Shown: in pieces, positions 32,764 to 42,878 of the stretch
Layout: every line of letters begins with the position of its first letter
Numbering within the stretch: the stretch's first letter is position 1
Assembly (NCBI GenBank): GCA_947631685.1
Contig: CANRMI010000007.1
Location: 1 to 64,000, forward strand
Reading direction: 5' to 3'
Origin: an uncultured Lachnospiraceae bacterium
GTDB lineage: Bacteria > Bacillota > Clostridia > Lachnospirales > Lachnospiraceae
DNA length: 64,000 nt
Program-made: the position numbers and the translations under genes
The notes under the pieces: model-generated
What the model was told of the DNA's origin: nothing
Databases searched by the model: none
Seen by the model: only the letters and a program-made list of their open reading frames with translations

Positions 32764-34630
32764 AACAGGGCTTAAAGACGACGTTTACTGCCTTAAGAGG
32801 GCGATGAAGCTCTGGCGGGAATATGCGCCGAAATATTGGACATTTTCGATAACCGGGAGAATTTTATGGCAGGTCTCAGCGTACTTTTCACTCACGATGT
32901 CGGCGCTTTTGCTCGACGAAATAGCGGGCGCAAGAGATGAGAAAAGGTTCATTATTTTCGCGATGCTGACGGTTATCGGGGGATTTATATTCTCGGTTCT
33001 CTTCCGCGCCGCGCATATGAAAGAGAATGTTTTAGACAGTCAGAATCATTATAAATATACCCAAATCATGTTCGACGCGAACTGCAGCCTGCAATACGAG
33101 CACCTGGAAAACCCCGATGTCAGGCTATTGCACGAGAAAATCGACGCCACGACAAGAAGCGTAAACGGCGGGCTCGGCGGCGTTCTTGAGACTGTTCCAC
33201 AGTTCGTCCAAGCAGTGACTGAGATAGTTTTTTCACTATCGCTTACCGTCGTGGCGCTCTTTGCCTCGGCCTCGGAAAGCTTTACGGGGATATTAGGATT
33301 TATCAATTCTCCGCTTTCGACTGCAGCTATGCTCATTGTCATTCTCCTGTTCTCGCTTTTAACCGCTAAGCTCTCAAAACTGCGGCAGCTTCGAGTCGAC
33401 AGCGCGCTGTCCGAGGTCTCGCTCACAAACCGCCAATACATGGCTTACGGCGACCTTTGGGGCGAGGATATGACGATTTTCGGGCTACACCCCATCGTCC
33501 TGGACGAGTATCGCAAACACACCCTGCGTCCGAAGTGGCTTTTAAAGCTCCAGAAAACATTTCTCATCTTCGGCGCGCTTGACGTCCCAAAAAACGTCGT
33601 CATGGAGATCATAATACACCTTTACGTCGCGGCAAAGGCGTTCATGGGTGCGTTCGGGATAGGCAGCTTCGTGCTCTATGAGGGTGCGATAAGCCGCTTT
33701 GTCAAGGCGATAGACGACCTCAGCTCAATCATCACTCGTATACGCTTCAACACCAAGTATCTTCAGACGACCTACGAATTTTTCGACCTGCCGAACGACA
33801 TGTACAAAGGCACACTCGCGGTCGAGAAGCGCGACGACCTAGACTATGAGATTGCGTTTAAAGATGTCAGTTTTAAGTATCCGCGCACTGATTTCTGGGC
33901 GCTGCGGCACATCTCGATGAAATTCAGAATCGGCGACAAAATTGCAATAGTCGGCGAGAACGGTTCGGGAAAATCGACGTTTATAAAGCTTTTGTGCAGG
34001 CTCTACGACCCGACCGAGGGTAAAATTTTGCTTAACGGCATTGACATTACGCGGTACAGATATGCCGAATATATGTCTCTGTTTTCAGTGGTTTTCCAGG
34101 ATTTTCGGCTGTTTGATTTTTCGATTGGTGATAACGTTTCGGCGGGCCTCGGCTATGACGAAAAGCGAGCGAGGGAGTGCCTCACGCGGGCGGGAATGCT
34201 GCAAAAGCTTAACGAGCTTGACAAAAAAGCTGCCGATGACGGGAAGAATGCGCTCGATTACTGCATGGGCAGGGAATATGACATCGAGGGAGTTGATTTT
34301 TCGGGCGGCGAGGAGCAGAAAACCGCGCTCGCGAGAGCGCTTTACAAGGACGCTCCGTTCGTCATCTTAGACGAGCCGACGGCAAACCTCGACCCGGTCG
34401 CGGAAGCCGCGGTCTATGAGAATTTCAACCAAATCGCCAGGGACCGCACCTCGGTGTTCATCAGCCACAGGCTGTCAAGCTGCCGCTTCTGCGAGAGGAT
34501 CCTGGTGTTCGACAAGGGCAGCATTGTGCAGGACGGCGGGCACGAGCAGCTCTACGTGGACGGCGGGAAGTATAAACAGCTCTGGGATGCCCAGGCGGGA
34601 TACTATGTAGAGGGCAGGTTTTCAGGATAA
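32756..34630 (+). CDS. ABC exporter half-transporter 2 (permease-ATPase)
   Basis: 624 residues from the ATG at 32756 (AAGGAGG upstream, inside the end of half-transporter 1). Same layout: membrane domain (first about 340 residues, with FIIFAMLTVIGGFIFSVLF) then ATPase with Walker A VGENGSGKSTF, signature FSGGEEQKTALARAL, Walker B FVILDEPTANLD and ISHRLSS. The signature has E-E in place of the usual G-Q/E, but is otherwise sound. It converges with the glycosidase gene with a 9-base overlap. Codon use is like the rest of the 29334-34630 block. Confidence 0.9.
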   Translation: MAKTGLKDDVYCLKRAMKLWREYAPKYWTFSITGRILWQVSAYFSLTMSALLLDEIAGARDEKRFIIFAMLTVIGGFIFSVLFRAAHMKENVLDSQNHYKYTQIMFDANCSLQYEHLENPDVRLLHEKIDATTRSVNGGLGGVLETVPQFVQAVTEIVFSLSLTVVALFASASESFTGILGFINSPLSTAAMLIVILLFSLLTAKLSKLRQLRVDSALSEVSLTNRQYMAYGDLWGEDMTIFGLHPIVLDEYRKHTLRPKWLLKLQKTFLIFGALDVPKNVVMEIIIHLYVAAKAFMGAFGIGSFVLYEGAISRFVKAIDDLSSIITRIRFNTKYLQTTYEFFDLPNDMYKGTLAVEKRDDLDYEIAFKDVSFKYPRTDFWALRHISMKFRIGDKIAIVGENGSGKSTFIKLLCRLYDPTEGKILLNGIDITRYRYAEYMSLFSVVFQDFRLFDFSIGDNVSAGLGYDEKRARECLTRAGMLQKLNELDKKAADDGKNALDYCMGREYDIEGVDFSGGEEQKTALARALYKDAPFVILDEPTANLDPVAEAAVYENFNQIARDRTSVFISHRLSSCRFCERILVFDKGSIVQDGGHEQLYVDGGKYKQLWDAQAGYYVEGRFSG

Positions 34631-36166
34631 TCTTACAAACACCGCCGAGCCTGCGGGGAGCGCGCATTTATTTTCATGAAAGGCCGCATCTTTACCAAAG
34701 CGGTAGAGCACCTCTCCGAAACTGCCGTTTATCTCTATTTCTGCCAAAACAGCGCTGGGGTTTATCGCGACAAAAATCCTTTCTTTGTCAAAGCTTCTGC
34801 TATACGCGATCGGTTCTCCTGCCGCACCGCCGCAAATAAATGCAATCTTTCCGAGACTTTGCAGCGGCTTATTTGCCTGCCTTACAGAAATGAGCTTCTT
34901 TATTTCGTTCAGTAAAGAATTTTCATCCTCCAGCTGTGCCTGTACGGTGGGACGGTTTGGATCAGGATCAATGGGAATATATAATTTATCTGCGGGAGCG
35001 GTGGAAAATCCCGCGTTTACACTGTTATCCCACTGCATCGGCGAACGCGAACCCGTTCTGTTATAGCCGCCCTCCACGGAAGTCAGTCCTTCCACATACC
35101 GCATACCTATTTCATCGCCATAATAAATATACGGCGCGCCCGGCATGGACAGCAGAAACGCAAACGCAAGCTTGCGATTGTCTCCATGGATATGTTTCGC
35201 CAGCCTGTCCATATCATGATTCCCGGAGGGAATGCAAATAAGCCCCTTTCCTCCGGAGCGCTCATAACTGTTCACATATTTTGCCACAAATTCCGACGCG
35301 TCTCCATGCCCTTCAAAAAAGGGCTTTTCACACCGGAAAAGGTCGTTGTAACGCGATGTTCCGAAGTGCAGGAGAAAATCCATATGGAATCCGCCCGCCA
35401 AGCTCTGATACGGTTCACCCCATTCGGATACCATGGCCGCTTCGGGAAATTCCTCGTCCAGAAACGCGCGGATATTCTGCCAAAGCGCGATCGTACCCTT
35501 GCCGTCCTCATCATTTTTCACAAGTGAACCTGCCATATCCACACGGAAACCGTCGCAGCCTTTTGAAAGCCAGAAACGCATAATATCCTTCAGGGCTTCT
35601 CTGGTGGCTATCGCTCCTGCTGAATCCATGGACTGCTGCCACGGACGGTCCGGTTTATAAAAACCATAATTCAACGCGGGCTGATGGGTGAAAAAATTCA
35701 CCGCGCAGCTTCCGTCACGGTCGGAGATTCCCCTTAAAGAGCCGTAACCCGCCGGTTCTTCCCAGATACTGTCCGTCCAGACATAGCGGTCGGTAAATTC
35801 GTTTCGCTCTGCCCTCATGCTTTCCTGAAACCAGGGGTGTTTCCAGGAGGTATGTCCGGGAACAAGGTCCAAAATGATATGCAGCTGCAACTTATGGGCC
35901 TCATGGAACAGATTTATCAGATCCTCATTTGTGCCATATCGCGGCGCGACCTTGCAGTAATCGGATACATCATAGCCTGCATCGCCAAAGGGAGATTCAA
36001 AACAGGGATTTATCCAGACCGCGGTACACCCCAACTCTTTTATGTATGGCAGTCTTTCGGTTATCCCGTTGATATTGCCGATACCGTCGCCGTCGGTATC
36101 CTGAAAGGACTGCGGATATACTTCATAGAAAACAGCGTCGTCAAGCCATTTAGGTCTCTTGGACAT
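34622..36166 (-). CDS. GH13 family alpha-glucosidase/amylase-type glycosidase
   Basis: 514 residues, no signal peptide, so intracellular. The GH13 barrel is clear: FYEVYPQSFQDTDGDGIGN, LDLVPGHTS (region I), DGFRVDMA with the nucleophile Asp (region II), MVSEWGEP with the acid/base Glu (region III) and SGNHDMDR with the third Asp (region IV). The DTDGDG calcium-like loop and lack of a starch-binding module suggest an oligosaccharide-acting enzyme (oligo-1,6-glucosidase or alpha-glucosidase type); the exact subfamily is not settled. ATG follows GAGGAGAGG. It lies 28 bases after ribF on the same strand and may be co-transcribed. Confidence 0.88.
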   Translation of the reverse strand: MSKRPKWLDDAVFYEVYPQSFQDTDGDGIGNINGITERLPYIKELGCTAVWINPCFESPFGDAGYDVSDYCKVAPRYGTNEDLINLFHEAHKLQLHIILDLVPGHTSWKHPWFQESMRAERNEFTDRYVWTDSIWEEPAGYGSLRGISDRDGSCAVNFFTHQPALNYGFYKPDRPWQQSMDSAGAIATREALKDIMRFWLSKGCDGFRVDMAGSLVKNDEDGKGTIALWQNIRAFLDEEFPEAAMVSEWGEPYQSLAGGFHMDFLLHFGTSRYNDLFRCEKPFFEGHGDASEFVAKYVNSYERSGGKGLICIPSGNHDMDRLAKHIHGDNRKLAFAFLLSMPGAPYIYYGDEIGMRYVEGLTSVEGGYNRTGSRSPMQWDNSVNAGFSTAPADKLYIPIDPDPNRPTVQAQLEDENSLLNEIKKLISVRQANKPLQSLGKIAFICGGAAGEPIAYSRSFDKERIFVAINPSAVLAEIEINGSFGEVLYRFGKDAAFHENKCALPAGSAVFVRLS

Positions 36167-36194
36167 AGTATCCTCTCCTCCACTTTTTTAATGG

Positions 36195-37115
36195 TTAAAA
36201 ATCCGCCTGCGCTCCCGCCTTTATGTCTTCCTCTATGCAGGCTCTGAGGGCCTCTGTACTCTCAAATTTCTGCTCCGGTCTTCGGAACGCGTAGAGCAGG
36301 ACTTCGATTTCCTTGCCGTAAGCATCTCCTTCAAAACCGTAAAGATAGGTCTCCACACCCATGACTTTTTCTTTTTCCGCTATAGTGGGTTTGTAACCGA
36401 TATTGGTGATCCCCCGATAGAGTCTGCCGTCCAGATACACGCCGCTGTAGTATACGCCGCAGGGCGGCAGCAGTTTTCCTTCCGGCGGAATCAGATTCAC
36501 GGTAGGCATTCCCCAGGCCTGTCCCATATGGTTACCGTGGAGCACCCTGCCGCCTACGCTGTAGGGACCGCCTAAAAGGCGCTCCGCCAGTCTCATATCG
36601 CCTTGCTCCACAGCTTCCCTGACATAGGTGGAGCTGATCTCCCTCTCTTCCCACATGAGTTTTTCAATGATACGCACCTCGTATCCGCATACGGGTGCCA
36701 GCAGATGCAGCAGAGCCGCGTTGCCGGCCCCCTTGCTGCCAAAAGAAATATCGGTTCCCGCCGCGATAAAGACTGCCTGCATCCTGCCGCAGAGAATATC
36801 CTTGATAAAAACCTGGGGCAGTATTCCCGCGGTTTCCCGGTTAAAAGGAAATTCCACAAGAATATCAATACCCAGCAGCTCAAAGATCCGGCGTTTTTCC
36901 TCTTTGGTCGTCAGTTCCCTGCCATCCCCTGTTTGAAACAGCCGGGACGGAGGCGTATCAAAGGTAAACACGCAGGCTTTTCTGCCCTTTGCTTTCTCCG
37001 CCAGGATTTCCTCCAGAAGCCGCCTGTGCCCTAAATGGACACCGTCAAATTTTCCGATTGCCACAGCCGTTTCTTCCCGCAGGAAAAAATCCGTGGTGCC
37101 GGTAATGATCTCCAT
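36195..37115 (-). CDS. ribF: Riboflavin kinase / FMN adenylyltransferase
   Basis: Makes FMN and FAD from riboflavin. 306 residues, normal size. FAD synthetase domain with GKFDGVHLGHRRLLEE and SSTYVREAVEQGDM, then flavokinase domain with GNHMGQAWGMPTVNL and GVYYSGVYLDGRLYRG. It follows truB by 38 bases in the translation/RNA operon, its usual place in Firmicutes. Confidence 0.96.
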   Translation of the reverse strand: MEIITGTTDFFLREETAVAIGKFDGVHLGHRRLLEEILAEKAKGRKACVFTFDTPPSRLFQTGDGRELTTKEEKRRIFELLGIDILVEFPFNRETAGILPQVFIKDILCGRMQAVFIAAGTDISFGSKGAGNAALLHLLAPVCGYEVRIIEKLMWEEREISSTYVREAVEQGDMRLAERLLGGPYSVGGRVLHGNHMGQAWGMPTVNLIPPEGKLLPPCGVYYSGVYLDGRLYRGITNIGYKPTIAEKEKVMGVETYLYGFEGDAYGKEIEVLLYAFRRPEQKFESTEALRACIEEDIKAGAQADF

Positions 37116-37153
37116 GCCGCCGGCTCCTCCTTTTTCTTCGTCATGCTCTTCCG

Positions 37154-38053
37154 TTAGGATAAAAACATTTTTTCGGGGACAAAACGCCCCTGGTCTCTTA
37201 AAAAAGTATAGATACCGTAAAAGCGCCCCCTGCCGTCGTATACCCGTACCTTTTCTCCTTCATCAAACAGCCTGCGCTCCCGAATCCTATGGGAATCCAG
37301 GGAATTGCCGTTCTGTACAAGCTTTAAGGCGCTCTCTTCCACATGCACCTGGGCCAGCTGCTCAAACATCGCGTCTATAGGGATCAGAATATCCCGGATC
37401 CTGCCCCCGCGCTGCAGCGCTTCCACTTCTTCCAATCTGTGGGAGTCTTCTGCCTTGAAATTTCCTGTCCGGATCCTCTCTAAGCTGCTCATCACCGCCC
37501 CGCAACCTAATTTCTGCCCAATATCATGGCAGAGCGTGCGGATATACGTGCCTTTGGAGCATCTTACCCGGAGTGAAATGTCAGGCAGGGCCATGGAAAG
37601 GATCTCAATCTCGTAAAGGACGATCTCTCTGGCCTTACGCTCCACTTCTTTTCCTTCCCTGGCCAGTTCATACAGCTTCTTCCCATCCACCTTAAGGGCC
37701 GAATACATGGGAGGAAGCTGCGCATAGCCGCCTATAAAGGAATATACCGCCTCCCTGGTCTGCTCCTCTGTCACTTCCACCGGCTTCTCTTCCAGCACCC
37801 GCCCCCATATGTCCTGGGTATCCGTGGTAAGGCCCAGCCGCAACCCGGCCACATATTCCTTATCCCAGTCCGTGATCATGCCGCAGAGCCTGGTCGCGCT
37901 GCCGACACATACCGGCAGCACTCCTACGGCGTCAGGATCCAGCGTCCCCGTGTGTCCGATCCGCCGCTGTCCCAGAATGCCCCGCAGCTTTGCCACCACG
38001 TCATGGGAAGTGTAGCCTTTCTCCTTATAAATATTGATAATGCCGTCTGCCAT
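37154..38053 (-). CDS. truB: tRNA pseudouridine-55 synthase
   Basis: 299 residues from the ATG at 38053, which has GGAGG ten bases upstream; an ATG at 38071 would lie in the ribosome site. Catalytic Asp in HTGTLDPDAVGVLPVC; GLRLGLTTDTQD and CSKGTYIRTLCHD are conserved. A C-terminal PUA-like part follows (about 230-299). Overlap with nrnA's stop region shows tight packing. Confidence 0.95.
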   Translation of the reverse strand: MADGIINIYKEKGYTSHDVVAKLRGILGQRRIGHTGTLDPDAVGVLPVCVGSATRLCGMITDWDKEYVAGLRLGLTTDTQDIWGRVLEEKPVEVTEEQTREAVYSFIGGYAQLPPMYSALKVDGKKLYELAREGKEVERKAREIVLYEIEILSMALPDISLRVRCSKGTYIRTLCHDIGQKLGCGAVMSSLERIRTGNFKAEDSHRLEEVEALQRGGRIRDILIPIDAMFEQLAQVHVEESALKLVQNGNSLDSHRIRERRLFDEGEKVRVYDGRGRFYGIYTFLRDQGRFVPEKMFLS

Positions 38054-38058
38054 GCAGT

Positions 38059-39009
38059 TTAATCCTCCCATTGCAGCGCGATCCTGTCAGTCAGGTTATT
38101 GATCACATCATGTACGCTGCCCCGCATGGTACAGCCGGCCGCTCTCGCGTGTCCGCCCCCGCCAAAATAGGAGGCCACCAGGGAAACATCCACTTTCTCA
38201 TTGGAACGCAGGCTGACCTTATACTCCTGCACCCCGGTCTGGTACAGGAAAATAGCGCAGTCCGCTCCCTTGGTATTCCGCAGCTGGTTGACGATCCCGT
38301 CCAGGTCTCCTGGCTGTACCTGATAGAAGTCCATCATCTTTTTGTTCACACAGCTGAAAATACATCTGCCGTTCATTACACGGATACTCTCGATCAGCGC
38401 TCTGCCCAGGATCTGATTCTGCAGATAGGTTTTCTGGCAGAAGCTCTCTTCAATGATCTTTGAAAAATCAAAACCAAACTCTATGAGCCTGGCCGCGATC
38501 TCCAGTGTCCTGGGGCGGGTATTGGAGTACTGGAAAATACCGGTATCGTGTATGATGCCGGTATACAGCGCTACGGCAATGTCCTCATCCAGCTTTTCCG
38601 CTTCCATCAATTCGTACAAGATCTCCGCCGTAGAACCCACCTGGGGCATTATCACATTGATACTCCCGCTGCCGCCTGGATTGCTGACATGGTGGTCGAT
38701 ATTGATCTTCTTTCCCGCGTTTTCAAAGTAGCGCACCGCGTCTCCCATTCGCTCGGCGACGGTATCCAGCGCGAAAAACACATCGAATACGCCCTCATAC
38801 GCATAGGCGGAGTCGATTTCATCCAGATATTTTAAATGTCTGAAATTTTCGGGCGGCTTTTCCAAAAACAGTTTTACCTCCGCTCCCGGAAGCTGCCTCT
38901 TTAAATACAGATACAGCGCCATGGAAGAACCTATGGCGTCCCCATCCGGATGGATGTGCGCGCTGATACCGATCTTCGCGGCTTTCGCGCATTCTTCCAA
39001 TAAATTCAT
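38059..39009 (-). CDS. nrnA: Bifunctional oligoribonuclease / PAP phosphatase (DHH-DHHA1)
   Basis: Degrades nano-RNA and pAp. 316 residues from the ATG at 39009, whose ATG overlaps the rbfA stop (ATGA); an ATG at 39021 has its site too close. DHH motifs: HIHPDGDAIGSS, FFALDTVAER, NIDHHVSNPG and the DHHA1 signature GGGGHARAAGC. Its place after rbfA is standard. Confidence 0.94.
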   Translation of the reverse strand: MNLLEECAKAAKIGISAHIHPDGDAIGSSMALYLYLKRQLPGAEVKLFLEKPPENFRHLKYLDEIDSAYAYEGVFDVFFALDTVAERMGDAVRYFENAGKKINIDHHVSNPGGSGSINVIMPQVGSTAEILYELMEAEKLDEDIAVALYTGIIHDTGIFQYSNTRPRTLEIAARLIEFGFDFSKIIEESFCQKTYLQNQILGRALIESIRVMNGRCIFSCVNKKMMDFYQVQPGDLDGIVNQLRNTKGADCAIFLYQTGVQEYKVSLRSNEKVDVSLVASYFGGGGHARAAGCTMRGSVHDVINNLTDRIALQWED

Positions 39010-39413
39010 ATTTCCTCGCATTCCTCCGCTTCAGGCGGCCTTTCCGCCTTCATCGCCTGCTCGCTGCTTATGACTTCGTCGATCTTTCTGGACATATTGA
39101 CACCGTACTCAATGGACTGGTCCATAATGAATGTAATGTCCGGCGTATTGCGCAGATTGACAATACGGGCCAGCTGATTCTTGATAAATCCCTCCGCGCT
39201 CTTTAAGCCCTTGTAGGTCTCTTCCCTGGCCTTATTGTCCCCCAACACGCTGATCCATGCCTTACAAGTCTTTAGATCCGGTGCCACCTCCACCGCTACT
39301 ACGCTGGTCAGGGGGCTGATGCGGGGATCCTTAATGCCTCCCCGCAGAATTTCCGCTAACGCCCGCTGCACCTCTCCATTGATACGGGTGCTTTTTACAC
39401 TGTTTTTTCTCAT
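39006..39413 (-). CDS. rbfA: Ribosome-binding factor A
   Basis: 135 residues; 30S maturation factor with a KH-like fold. Typical N-terminus ([16 protein letters not shown]) and [19 protein letters not shown]. Starts overlap the infB stop by 4 bases. Confidence 0.95.
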   Translation of the reverse strand: MRKNSVKSTRINGEVQRALAEILRGGIKDPRISPLTSVVAVEVAPDLKTCKAWISVLGDNKAREETYKGLKSAEGFIKNQLARIVNLRNTPDITFIMDQSIEYGVNMSRKIDEVISSEQAMKAERPPEAEECEEI

Positions 39414-42289
39414 CTGGGCACCTCTACCATGACATACGCTTCTACAATATCCAGCTCCTGCATCTGATCATAACCTTCAAATACCAGACCGCACTCAAAT
39501 CCGGCCTTGACCTCTTTCACATCGTCCTTAAACCGCTTTAAGGAAGCCAGCGCGCCCTCGTAGATCTGCTCGCCCTCTCTGGTGATCCGCACCTTGCAGC
39601 CTCTCTGGAATACACCGTCCAACACATAGGAACCCGCGATATTGCCCACCGCAGAGGCCTTAAAGATCTGGCGCACTTCCGCATGTCCGATCACCTTTTC
39701 CTCAAATACAGGATCCAGCATACCCTTCATGGCAGCCTCTATATCCTCGATGGCCTGGTAGATGACCTTATAGAGCCTTACATCCACGCCTTCCCTCTCT
39801 GCTGTCGCCTTGGCCGTCGCGTCAGGGCGCACATTGAAACCGATGATAATGGCCGAAGAAGCACTGGCCAGCATTACGTCGGATTCGTTGATAGCGCCTA
39901 CGCCGCCATGGATGCACTTGACTACCACTTCCTCGTTGGAAAGCTTTAAGAGACTCTGCTTTACCGCCTCCACACTGCCTTGTACATCCGCTTTGACGAT
40001 CAGATTCAGCTCTTTTAAATTGCCCTCCTGGATCTGGGAGAACAGATCGTCCAGGGACATCTTGCTCTTGGTCTCCTCCAGCATCTTTTCCTTGTTCTGA
40101 GCCAGATAGGTGTCCGCAAAGGATTTTGCCGTCTTGTCGTTTTCATGGGCGAGAAATACCTCGCCGGCGCTGGGCACGTCGTTTAAGCCCAGGATCTCCA
40201 CGGGCGTGGAGGGACCTGCTTCCCTGACTCTTCTGCCCTTATCGTCGATCATGGCTCTGACCTTGCCGTGGCTGGCCCCTGCGGAAATAAAATCTCCCAC
40301 ATGCAGTGTACCCTTCTGTACCAGTACGGTAGCCACAGGACCTCTTCCCTTATCCAGCTCCGCCTCAATGACCAGACCTCTGGCCCGTCTGTTGGGATTG
40401 GCCTTTAACTCCAGAATATCCGCAGTCAGCAGGATGGTTTCCAGAAGGTCTTCGATACCTTCTCCGGATTTAGCCGATACGGGCACAAATTCCGTATTTC
40501 CGCCCCAATCCACAGGGATCAGCTCATATTCCGTCAGTTCCTGCTTTACCCTGTCCACATTGGCGCCGGGTTTATCGATCTTATTGACCGCCACCACAAT
40601 CTCGATCCCTGCTGCCTTGGCATGGTTGATCGCCTCTATCGTCTGGGGCATAACGCCATCGTCTGCCGCCACCACTAAGACCGCGATATCCGTAGCGTTG
40701 GCACCGCGCATACGCATAGCTGTAAAAGCCTCATGTCCGGGCGTATCCAAGAAGGTGATCTTCCTGTCGTTGACGGAAACAGTATAGGCACCGATGTGCT
40801 GGGTGATACCGCCCGCCTCCCTGTCCGTAACGTTAGTCTTACGGATAGCGTCCAGAAGGGAGGTTTTACCGTGGTCTACATGCCCCATGACACAGATAAC
40901 GGGGGAACGGGAGATCATTTCCTCTGCCTGCTCCTCTTCTTCCTTTAACAGCTCTTCGATAACATCTACCTTTACTTCCTTTTCACAAAGGATGTCGTAT
41001 TCCATGGCGATATTTTCCGCCTCTTCATAGGAGATCTCCTGGTTGAGGGTAACGCCCTTCCCTTGTAAAAAGAGCTTCTTGATAATGGCGGAGGACTGGA
41101 TCTTCATCTTGTCCGCCAACTCTTTTATGGTAATGGTCTCCGGAAGCACAATGACCTTGATGATTTCCTCCACCGCTTCTTCTTTTTTCTTTTCAGGCTT
41201 GATAAAACGTCCCGGCTTGTTCTTTAAAGCCTCTTCCTCCTCGTACATGAAGTCCTTCCTGGAACGTTTATCCTTTTCCTGACCGATACGGCGCTTTTCT
41301 TCATCTCTGTGCTTTTCGGCATCCTTGATAGAATCCTCCGGCGCAAATCCTTTACCCTGGCCAGGTTTTCTGAATCCATCTCTCTGTCCGCCATTGCCTC
41401 TGTTATCGCGTCCGCTATTGTTATAAGGTCTCTCAGAACCTGCAGAAGCGCCGCCAGAACGGAAACCGCCCTGACCACTGTACGCACCCGTACGGCCGCC
41501 GCCTTCCACTCTTCTATCCGGCCTTGTACCCTGAGGCCTTTCGCCTCTTCCATCTCTGTTTCCATACGCCGGCCTCTCGCCTCCTGTTCTGCCGGGGCCG
41601 CCCGGGGTATGTTCCTGCCTGGGCGGTCTGTTTTCCGTTCTTACAGCCGTATTCTCCTGGGCCGGTCTCTCCGTATTGGGCACATCCTTGGCCTGCGGCC
41701 TTGAGGAAGGCACCATCTGCACGCTGGGCGTGGGAGAGGGCGGCGTCAGCGGTTTAATGGGCCTTGCAGGCGCCTGTGACGGGCGGCCCGTCTGTCCGGG
41801 ACGGCCTCCCTGGGAAAATCCCTGACCGGGTCTGCCTCCCCCGGCGTTCCCGCGGAAACCGCCCTGCTGTCCGCCCGACGCCCTGGAATTCTGGGGATTG
41901 CTCACAAATATGATATTCTTTTTCTTTCTGGGAGCTTCCGCTCCTTTTTCCGCCGGCCTTTCCTTTCCCGCTTCCTCCGGTTTCTTTCCTTCCGGGTCTG
42001 CCGCCGGCTTTTTCTTTTCCGGTCCCTCTGCCGGCTTTTCCTTTGCCGTTTCTTTTTCCGGTTCTTTTGCCGGCTTCTCCTTTACCGGTTCTGCCTCCGG
42101 CTTTTCTTTTGCGGCGCCTTCCGATTTTTCTCCTTTACCAAAATGCGCTCTTGCCAAAGCCGCGGCATCCTCTTCCACAGAGCTCTGCGCCACTTTGGCC
42201 TCTATGCCTTTCTCCTGCAAAAAAGCCAGTACCTCTTTACTGGATACTCCTATTTCTTTTGCAAGTTCATGTATTTTGATTTTCGCCAT
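39410..42289 (-). CDS. infB: Translation initiation factor IF-2
   Basis: 959 residues. The G domain has [15 protein letters not shown] (G1), [12 protein letters not shown] (G3) and NKIDKPGAN (G4), then domains II to IV. The N-terminal 350 residues before it are low complexity: Lys/Glu/Pro repeats (about 60-120) then a Gly/Arg-rich region (about 140-310), and a short conserved IF2-N domain at the very start ([20 protein letters not shown]). Variable N-termini are usual for IF-2. It sits in the rimP-nusA-ylxR-ylxQ-infB-rbfA order. Confidence 0.97.
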   Translation of the reverse strand: MAKIKIHELAKEIGVSSKEVLAFLQEKGIEAKVAQSSVEEDAAALARAHFGKGEKSEGAAKEKPEAEPVKEKPAKEPEKETAKEKPAEGPEKKKPAADPEGKKPEEAGKERPAEKGAEAPRKKKNIIFVSNPQNSRASGGQQGGFRGNAGGGRPGQGFSQGGRPGQTGRPSQAPARPIKPLTPPSPTPSVQMVPSSRPQAKDVPNTERPAQENTAVRTENRPPRQEHTPGGPGRTGGERPAYGNRDGRGERPQGTRPDRRVEGGGRTGAYSGQGGFRSGGASAGSERPYNNSGRDNRGNGGQRDGFRKPGQGKGFAPEDSIKDAEKHRDEEKRRIGQEKDKRSRKDFMYEEEEALKNKPGRFIKPEKKKEEAVEEIIKVIVLPETITIKELADKMKIQSSAIIKKLFLQGKGVTLNQEISYEEAENIAMEYDILCEKEVKVDVIEELLKEEEEQAEEMISRSPVICVMGHVDHGKTSLLDAIRKTNVTDREAGGITQHIGAYTVSVNDRKITFLDTPGHEAFTAMRMRGANATDIAVLVVAADDGVMPQTIEAINHAKAAGIEIVVAVNKIDKPGANVDRVKQELTEYELIPVDWGGNTEFVPVSAKSGEGIEDLLETILLTADILELKANPNRRARGLVIEAELDKGRGPVATVLVQKGTLHVGDFISAGASHGKVRAMIDDKGRRVREAGPSTPVEILGLNDVPSAGEVFLAHENDKTAKSFADTYLAQNKEKMLEETKSKMSLDDLFSQIQEGNLKELNLIVKADVQGSVEAVKQSLLKLSNEEVVVKCIHGGVGAINESDVMLASASSAIIIGFNVRPDATAKATAEREGVDVRLYKVIYQAIEDIEAAMKGMLDPVFEEKVIGHAEVRQIFKASAVGNIAGSYVLDGVFQRGCKVRITREGEQIYEGALASLKRFKDDVKEVKAGFECGLVFEGYDQMQELDIVEAYVMVEVPR

Positions 42290-42304
42290 GCTTCCTGCTA
42301 CCTC

Positions 42305-42619
42305 CTAGTTTTGTAATTCATCCAGATAACCTGTTATCGTATGCGCAAGCCCCTCATTTACGAGCGCCACAACGGCACGCTCTTCCAAGCCAACGGCGCG
42401 CCCCAGTTCTTCCTTGGTCCCATATGTACGAATGGGTACCTCATAATAGGAGCATTTGTCATAAAAACGTTTCCGGGTATTGTCCGAAGCGTCCTGCGCC
42501 GTGATCACCAGCGCGGCCTTTCCTTCTTTTACTGCCTTCATGGCAGCAAACTCTCCACTTACAAGATTGCGTCCCCTTTCGGCCAATCCCAGCAGTCCGT
42601 ATATTTTATTCGGTTTCAA
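42305..42619 (-). CDS. ylxQ: L7Ae/L30e-type RNA-binding protein YlxQ
   Basis: 104 residues from a TTG at 42619 with AAGGAG ten bases upstream; an ATG at 42658 would overlap ylxR by 53 bases. NKIYGLLGLAERGRNLVSGE and KAALVITAQDAS mark the kink-turn-binding L7Ae fold. Usual neighbour of ylxR and infB; RNA target not settled. Confidence 0.88.
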   Translation of the reverse strand: MKPNKIYGLLGLAERGRNLVSGEFAAMKAVKEGKAALVITAQDASDNTRKRFYDKCSYYEVPIRTYGTKEELGRAVGLEERAVVALVNEGLAHTITGYLDELQN

Positions 42620-42878
42620 GCTCGCAAAACTCCTTTTCCAGTTCTTCGTAGACTCCATCCGGTATGCTGACCTTAAAAGAGCGCTCTAAGCCTCTGTTCT
42701 TCCTGGCCTTCTTCAGACAGTCCCCGCTTTTACAAAGGTATGCACCTCTTCCGTTCTTTTTACCTGTGGTATCCAGAACAATGGGGCCCTCCGGAGTTTT
42801 TAACACCCTTACCAGCTCTTTTTTGCTCTTCATTTCTCCGCAGCCCACGCATTGTCTGAGAGGAATCTTCTTACTCAT
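42606..42878 (-). CDS. ylxR: RNA-binding protein YlxR (DUF448)
   Basis: 90 residues. PLRQCVGCGEMKSKKELVRV and GRGAYLCKSGDCLKKA are the YlxR signature (Cys-rich, DUF448). The start overlaps the nusA stop by 8 bases. Described as nucleoid- or RNA-binding in relatives. Confidence 0.93.
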   Translation of the reverse strand: MSKKIPLRQCVGCGEMKSKKELVRVLKTPEGPIVLDTTGKKNGRGAYLCKSGDCLKKARKNRGLERSFKVSIPDGVYEELEKEFCELETE

